Of a stretch of 64,000 nucleotides of DNA, positions 61,301 through 64,000 are shown piece by piece. Both the position numbers and the translations under genes were made by a program. The first letter of the stretch is position 1. Each line of letters starts with the position of its first letter. Location of the stretch: positions 992,001 through 1,056,000 of the forward strand of contig NZ_JBFMVT010000002.1 of assembly GCF_040786275.1 (NCBI RefSeq). Reading direction: 5' to 3'. The notes below the pieces were generated by a model. The model was not told the DNA's origin, ran no database searches, and worked only from the letters and a program-made list of their open reading frames with translations. The stretch is from Buttiauxella gaviniae (GTDB lineage Bacteria; Pseudomonadota; Gammaproteobacteria; Enterobacterales; Enterobacteriaceae).

Positions 61301-64000
61301 TTGGGTTATGGCTTTCGGCGAGGTTGAGCACGTTATCCCCTGACACATTATTCAGGGTTAAATTCACATCAGCATGGTCATCGATGGTGATCGTTTGATC
61401 TTCACTGTTGCTGAAGGCATTGCCCGCCTCGTCAGTGCCGGTGACCGTCACGGTGATATGTGGCTTGGCTGTTGATTGCGAGTCTAACTCGGCTTTTAAA
61501 TCGGCCGTGTTGACCTTCATGGTGTAGCCAAGATCCCCGTTCATATAAGGAAGCTCGATTACTGTCGTGTGGACCGGGGTGCCGTTGAGTACGACCGTCA
61601 CTTCATCGCCCACCCGAGCGTCTTTGCCCACGGTTCCGCTGATCTCGGTTTGATCTGCGGCAAGATCTTTCGCGCTCAGGATATTGTCGCCGGAGACCGT
61701 GTTGACGGTGATCGAAGCCTCGGCGGTAAAATCGGTAGTGTAATGCTGAGTCGCACCTTTATCGATGGTATTACCCGCAGCGTCATAGCCGTGAACGCTG
61801 GCGGTGATGGTGTCCCCCTTCAGCAGATCGCTGGTAAAGACATCTACGCTGTAATGCAGATTTTGATCAACAGTAACGTCTGGATAATCCACCCCGTTAA
61901 CGTGAATAGTGACTTTGTCGCCAGGATGAACATCCCCGCCGACTTGCCCCGTGATAGTGGTCTTCGGATCATGGGATTCATTAAGGTTAATAACGTTATC
62001 TGGCGTCACTTTGTCGATAGTGACTGACGCATCAATATCGGTATCAACTTTCACGGTGGTATCGGCGGATTTAGTCGCTATGTTCCCGTGGTCATCGTGC
62101 CCGGTCACACTCACGGTGACATGCGGATCCTGACGCAGATCGTTAATGCTGACGTCTTTGCTGAATCTCATCACGCCGTTAGCATCAGTAAATACCTGAG
62201 TGGTGATCGCGTGGCCGTTAACCATGATGGTGACGTTGCTGCCGTCATGGACGTCTTTACCCGTCACGATGCCGCTCACCGGCGTTTTGCCCGTTTGTGA
62301 TTCCACAATATTGATGGTGTCGTCACCGGCAATCTTATCCAGTTGGATATCGATGCTCACATCGGTATCCACGGTGACGGTGGTTTGCGGAGCATTATCC
62401 GTAAAGCCAGGCATTTTTACCGTGATATCAGGGTGCTGCATCAGGGTCTGCGTATCGACAGGGATTGCATAGCTGAACTCACCCGGCAGATTTGGGCGCT
62501 CAATGACGATGCCAGGATATTTAACCCCGCCAAGATAGACATCAATCGCCTCGCCACCATGAACGTCACCCACGACAGTGCCGCGTATCACCGTGGTTGT
62601 TGAGTGAGATTCGGCCTCATTAATCGTGTTGTCACCCGCCACCGGACTGATGGTAATAGTGGCATGAGGGTCGGTATGCGTTGGGGTGGTGGTTCCACCG
62701 TCGTGATGGCCAGTACCACCCGTTCCCGTGCCAGAAGATTGTGGATGAATCACCGCAGTCGCCGTTGCAGCATTACCGTATTGATCGTGACTGGTTACCT
62801 GAATGACAACATCAGTATTAGCATCGATTGCTCCGCGATTCAGTCCAGTATCACCGGTATCAGGAAGCCCCGTTTTCGGGTCGATTAAGTGGTCGGTGTT
62901 ATACCCCAGTTTACCATCTGGCAATTTCTGGACTGTCGTATAGTATTTATCTCCACCGACGGTGATGGTCACCAAGTCACCGACTTTTGCATCACCATCA
63001 ACATACCCGGCGACACGATAAAAATCCATATTGCCAGTAAGTCCTAGCTGGTTGTCATGGAAATTGACATCGGCACGCGTATCAATATTCACCACTCGGT
63101 CAAACTCGGCCAGGTGTGTATTACCCGCCGCGTCGTAACCCGTCACCTCTGCGTGAATCACCGGTTTATTACCAGCTGAAATCAAATCGTCGGTGCTAAC
63201 GTCAATGCTGTAGCGTCCCTTATCATTAACGCTGCCGTAGTAGTGTTGCCCGTTAACGGTGAGATCGACTACATCGCCAAGATGGACATCCCCGGTCACA
63301 TGACCCGTAATGGTTGTTTTTCCCTGATGAGCTTCTTCATTATTAATTGTGTTGTCGTCAGTAACCGGATCAATCGTGATCGTCGCAGTCGCACTATCAT
63401 CCCTGGAAACATCGTGGTCGGCATGGGCCGTAACGGTGTTCCCTGCGTCATCTTTCGCATCAACAGTTGCAACAATATGCCCGTTGGCGAGCAGGTCAGA
63501 TGTCTTCGCCTCGAATGAATAACCCAGTTTATTCCCCAGATAAGCCTGAGGTTCAACCTTCACATCGTACGTCACACCGTTAATCGTCAGATGGACGAAG
63601 TCACCAGCTTTCACATCCCCGGTTACCACACCGTTGATGACGGTGGTTGGATGTTTTTGATCTAATCCATTAAGAACGTCGTCCCCTGAGACTACGTTGA
63701 TGGTGACCGTCGCGTCAGCGTGAGAGTCAATATCCACATGGTGATCGGCTGTGACAACTTTATGGTTAAGCGCTTTATCAGTCACATCAATGCTGGCGTG
63801 AATATTCGGATCCTGATGAAGATCCGTCGTTTCCACCATAATGTTATAGCCTTTGCTGCCATCAGACTGAAGCTGCACCGTTCCATGGTATTCGTGGCCG
63901 TTAATTTTCAACGTCAGCTCTTTGCCCACCTCGACTTCACCCGTCACTGTGCCGCTGACCAACGTGTAATGATGGTTCAGCTCTTCGTCATTCAAGGTGT
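58392..64000 (-). CDS. Giant Ig-like-repeat surface adhesin (C-terminal part, BapA/LapA type)
   Basis: At least 1868 residues; the frame stays open at the window edge, so the start and N-terminal retention module lie beyond 64000. About 16 tandem Ig-like domains of 95-150 residues are visible, each with a pattern TVxGDxxxGDxVxLxVNGxxY ... VxxxDAAGN and an ending DxVTGDNxINxxES. Three copies at 59.2-60.1 kb are nearly identical. The final ~150 residues are His/Asp/Ser-rich (SNLFDDSDDSLSFNLHQDG, VDLSDLAHELHHSDDITQLI) and resemble BapA/SiiE-type type I secretion ends, but no classical GGxGxD RTX array is seen. The likely role is calcium-dependent cell-surface attachment, retained or released by LapD/LapG. 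Confidence 0.88.
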   Translation of the reverse strand, partial: TLNDEELNHHYTLVSGTVTGEVEVGKELTLKINGHEYHGTVQLQSDGSKGYNIMVETTDLHQDPNIHASIDVTDKALNHKVVTADHHVDIDSHADATVTINVVSGDDVLNGLDQKHPTTVINGVVTGDVKAGDFVHLTINGVTYDVKVEPQAYLGNKLGYSFEAKTSDLLANGHIVATVDAKDDAGNTVTAHADHDVSRDDSATATITIDPVTDDNTINNEEAHQGKTTITGHVTGDVHLGDVVDLTVNGQHYYGSVNDKGRYSIDVSTDDLISAGNKPVIHAEVTGYDAAGNTHLAEFDRVVNIDTRADVNFHDNQLGLTGNMDFYRVAGYVDGDAKVGDLVTITVGGDKYYTTVQKLPDGKLGYNTDHLIDPKTGLPDTGDTGLNRGAIDANTDVVIQVTSHDQYGNAATATAVIHPQSSGTGTGGTGHHDGGTTTPTHTDPHATITISPVAGDNTINEAESHSTTTVIRGTVVGDVHGGEAIDVYLGGVKYPGIVIERPNLPGEFSYAIPVDTQTLMQHPDITVKMPGFTDNAPQTTVTVDTDVSIDIQLDKIAGDDTINIVESQTGKTPVSGIVTGKDVHDGSNVTIMVNGHAITTQVFTDANGVMRFSKDVSINDLRQDPHVTVSVTGHDDHGNIATKSADTTVKVDTDIDASVTIDKVTPDNVINLNESHDPKTTITGQVGGDVHPGDKVTIHVNGVDYPDVTVDQNLHYSVDVFTSDLLKGDTITASVHGYDAAGNTIDKGATQHYTTDFTAEASITVNTVSGDNILSAKDLAADQTEISGTVGKDARVGDEVTVVLNGTPVHTTVIELPYMNGDLGYTMKVNTADLKAELDSQSTAKPHITVTVTGTDEAGNAFSNSEDQTITIDDHADVNLTLNNVSGDNVLNLAESHNPTTTISGSVTGDVKEGDTMVITVNGNDLTATLHSDGKGGFTFTREVNTSELLQDQHITYKVLAVDDVGNTQPGVGFVDIRIDQDAQNEIHFDKVIAGDNRVNIEESHATTTMLRGVVTGDAHGGDPITLTVNGQSVTGGVVLEDSHGNRTFEIPVANSVLKEGDNTVVVTVSGQDEAGNPATSTDTHTITLDTTITGSINIAPIATDNVINAKESQHIHVTGTVDGDAREGDLVTLNVNGHVTHTKVVTVDGHLGYDVQLDKTWLNEGENNVTVNVQIVDDAGNHLNPAYNQVVTLDTHADATITVNTVASDDVVNAREAKHLTVSGAVDGDAVEGDKVTLEINGHTITTDVIKVGDHLGYEVPVKQTWLSEGNNEIKVSVSVNDAAGNHYTTPQESHQIFVDTQIAGRIDIDKVAGDNVINAKESDHITVSGTVGLDAKPGDDVDLELNGHKITVQVQGTPGNLTYTTPVDKAWFNEGSNNVKVTLHVSDDAGNVSAVEHSQTITLDTQIAGRIDIDKVAGDNVINAKESDHITVSGTVGLDAKPGDDVDLELNGHKITVQVQGTPGHLTYTTPVDKAWFNEGSNDVKVTLHVSDDAGNVSAVEHSQTITLDTQIAGTIDIDKVTGDNVINAKESDHITISGTVGLDAKPGDDVDLELNGHKITVHVQGTPGHLTYTTPVDKAWFNEGSNDVKVTLHVSDDAGNTTTASHTQKVELDTHADATITIDKVTGDDHLDSQEARHHVTHITGHIDSADVQANEHINATINGKHYDAVLHDDNGHLTYDIPVDTHDLNIGKNSVDVSVIAHDNHGNSDVIHQKSDFTMDDPAHRGKHDVDSSDKSHHAATSASHDQGLSNLFDDSDDSLSFNLHQDGKVKSGEEDHKVFTGKEGNDHGKVDLSDLAHELHHSDDITQLIKGADSHHDKVGSAATAATPAHHGDASAVPQIADSYGSSTHSLDHLIPKPEHYHS
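59150..60095 (-). repeat. Three near-identical 315-bp adhesin repeats
   Basis: Tandem array with 315-base period; successive copies differ at only a few positions. Each encodes a 105-residue Ig-like domain ending GDNVINAKESDH. The homogeneity points to recent expansion or gene conversion. Confidence 0.88.

Overview
The window is chromosomal DNA from an enterobacterium (Enterobacteriaceae, probably a plant- or soil-associated genus; I cannot fix genus or species). The galR end, lysA, lysR, ygeA, kduD and yqeF follow the order of the E. coli galR-lysA-lysR-ygeA-kduD-yqeF segment, and their proteins are close to the E. coli ones. Accessory blocks are inserted between these genes.

Layout. 1-3.7 kb: 3' end of galR, then a small type VI secretion island with an orphan Hcp, a YafU-like membrane-active effector candidate and a polytopic membrane protein (likely immunity). 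A damaged second copy lies upstream, and the island is flanked by an imperfect copy of the galR 3' end. 3.7-9.3 kb: GNAT and UxuR-like GntR genes, a PTS IIC/GH1 beta-glucoside operon and a divergent LacI-type regulator. 9.2-13.6 kb: lysA, lysR, an MFS exporter and ygeA. 13.7-25 kb: a pectin-oligomer regulon with kdgF, togMNAB, two ogl genes, kduD and a KdgM-like porin, marked by KdgR-like boxes and CRP-like sites (fepE is embedded in it). 25.3-27.5 kb: yqeF and a DgcP-like diguanylate cyclase.

27.6-47 kb is the most unusual part. A Wsp-like alternative chemosensory operon (receptor, CheB with a dead receiver, CheR-TPR, CheA-REC, REC, Hpt-REC-REC-GGDEF, CheW, CheW-like) is preceded by a PdeF-like membrane EAL protein. 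Divergent to it runs an operon with a GGDEF-EAL protein, two orphan solute-binding proteins, a LapG-type protease and a LapD-type c-di-GMP receptor. At 58.4-64 kb lies the C-terminal part of a giant repetitive Ig-like adhesin, the expected client of LapG/LapD, with a small conserved partner. Together these suggest a surface-adhesion control module: receptor array and periplasmic sensors -> c-di-GMP -> LapD/LapG -> retention or release of the adhesin.

47.4-57.9 kb separates the two halves of that module and looks acquired. It has a CadC-like winged-helix membrane regulator, a LysR regulator, a holin-like protein, a split Rhs toxin system (one 1263-residue Rhs shell without core or toxin, plus two separate Rhs-core/tip genes, one frameshifted) and a divergent 577-residue protein of unknown function.
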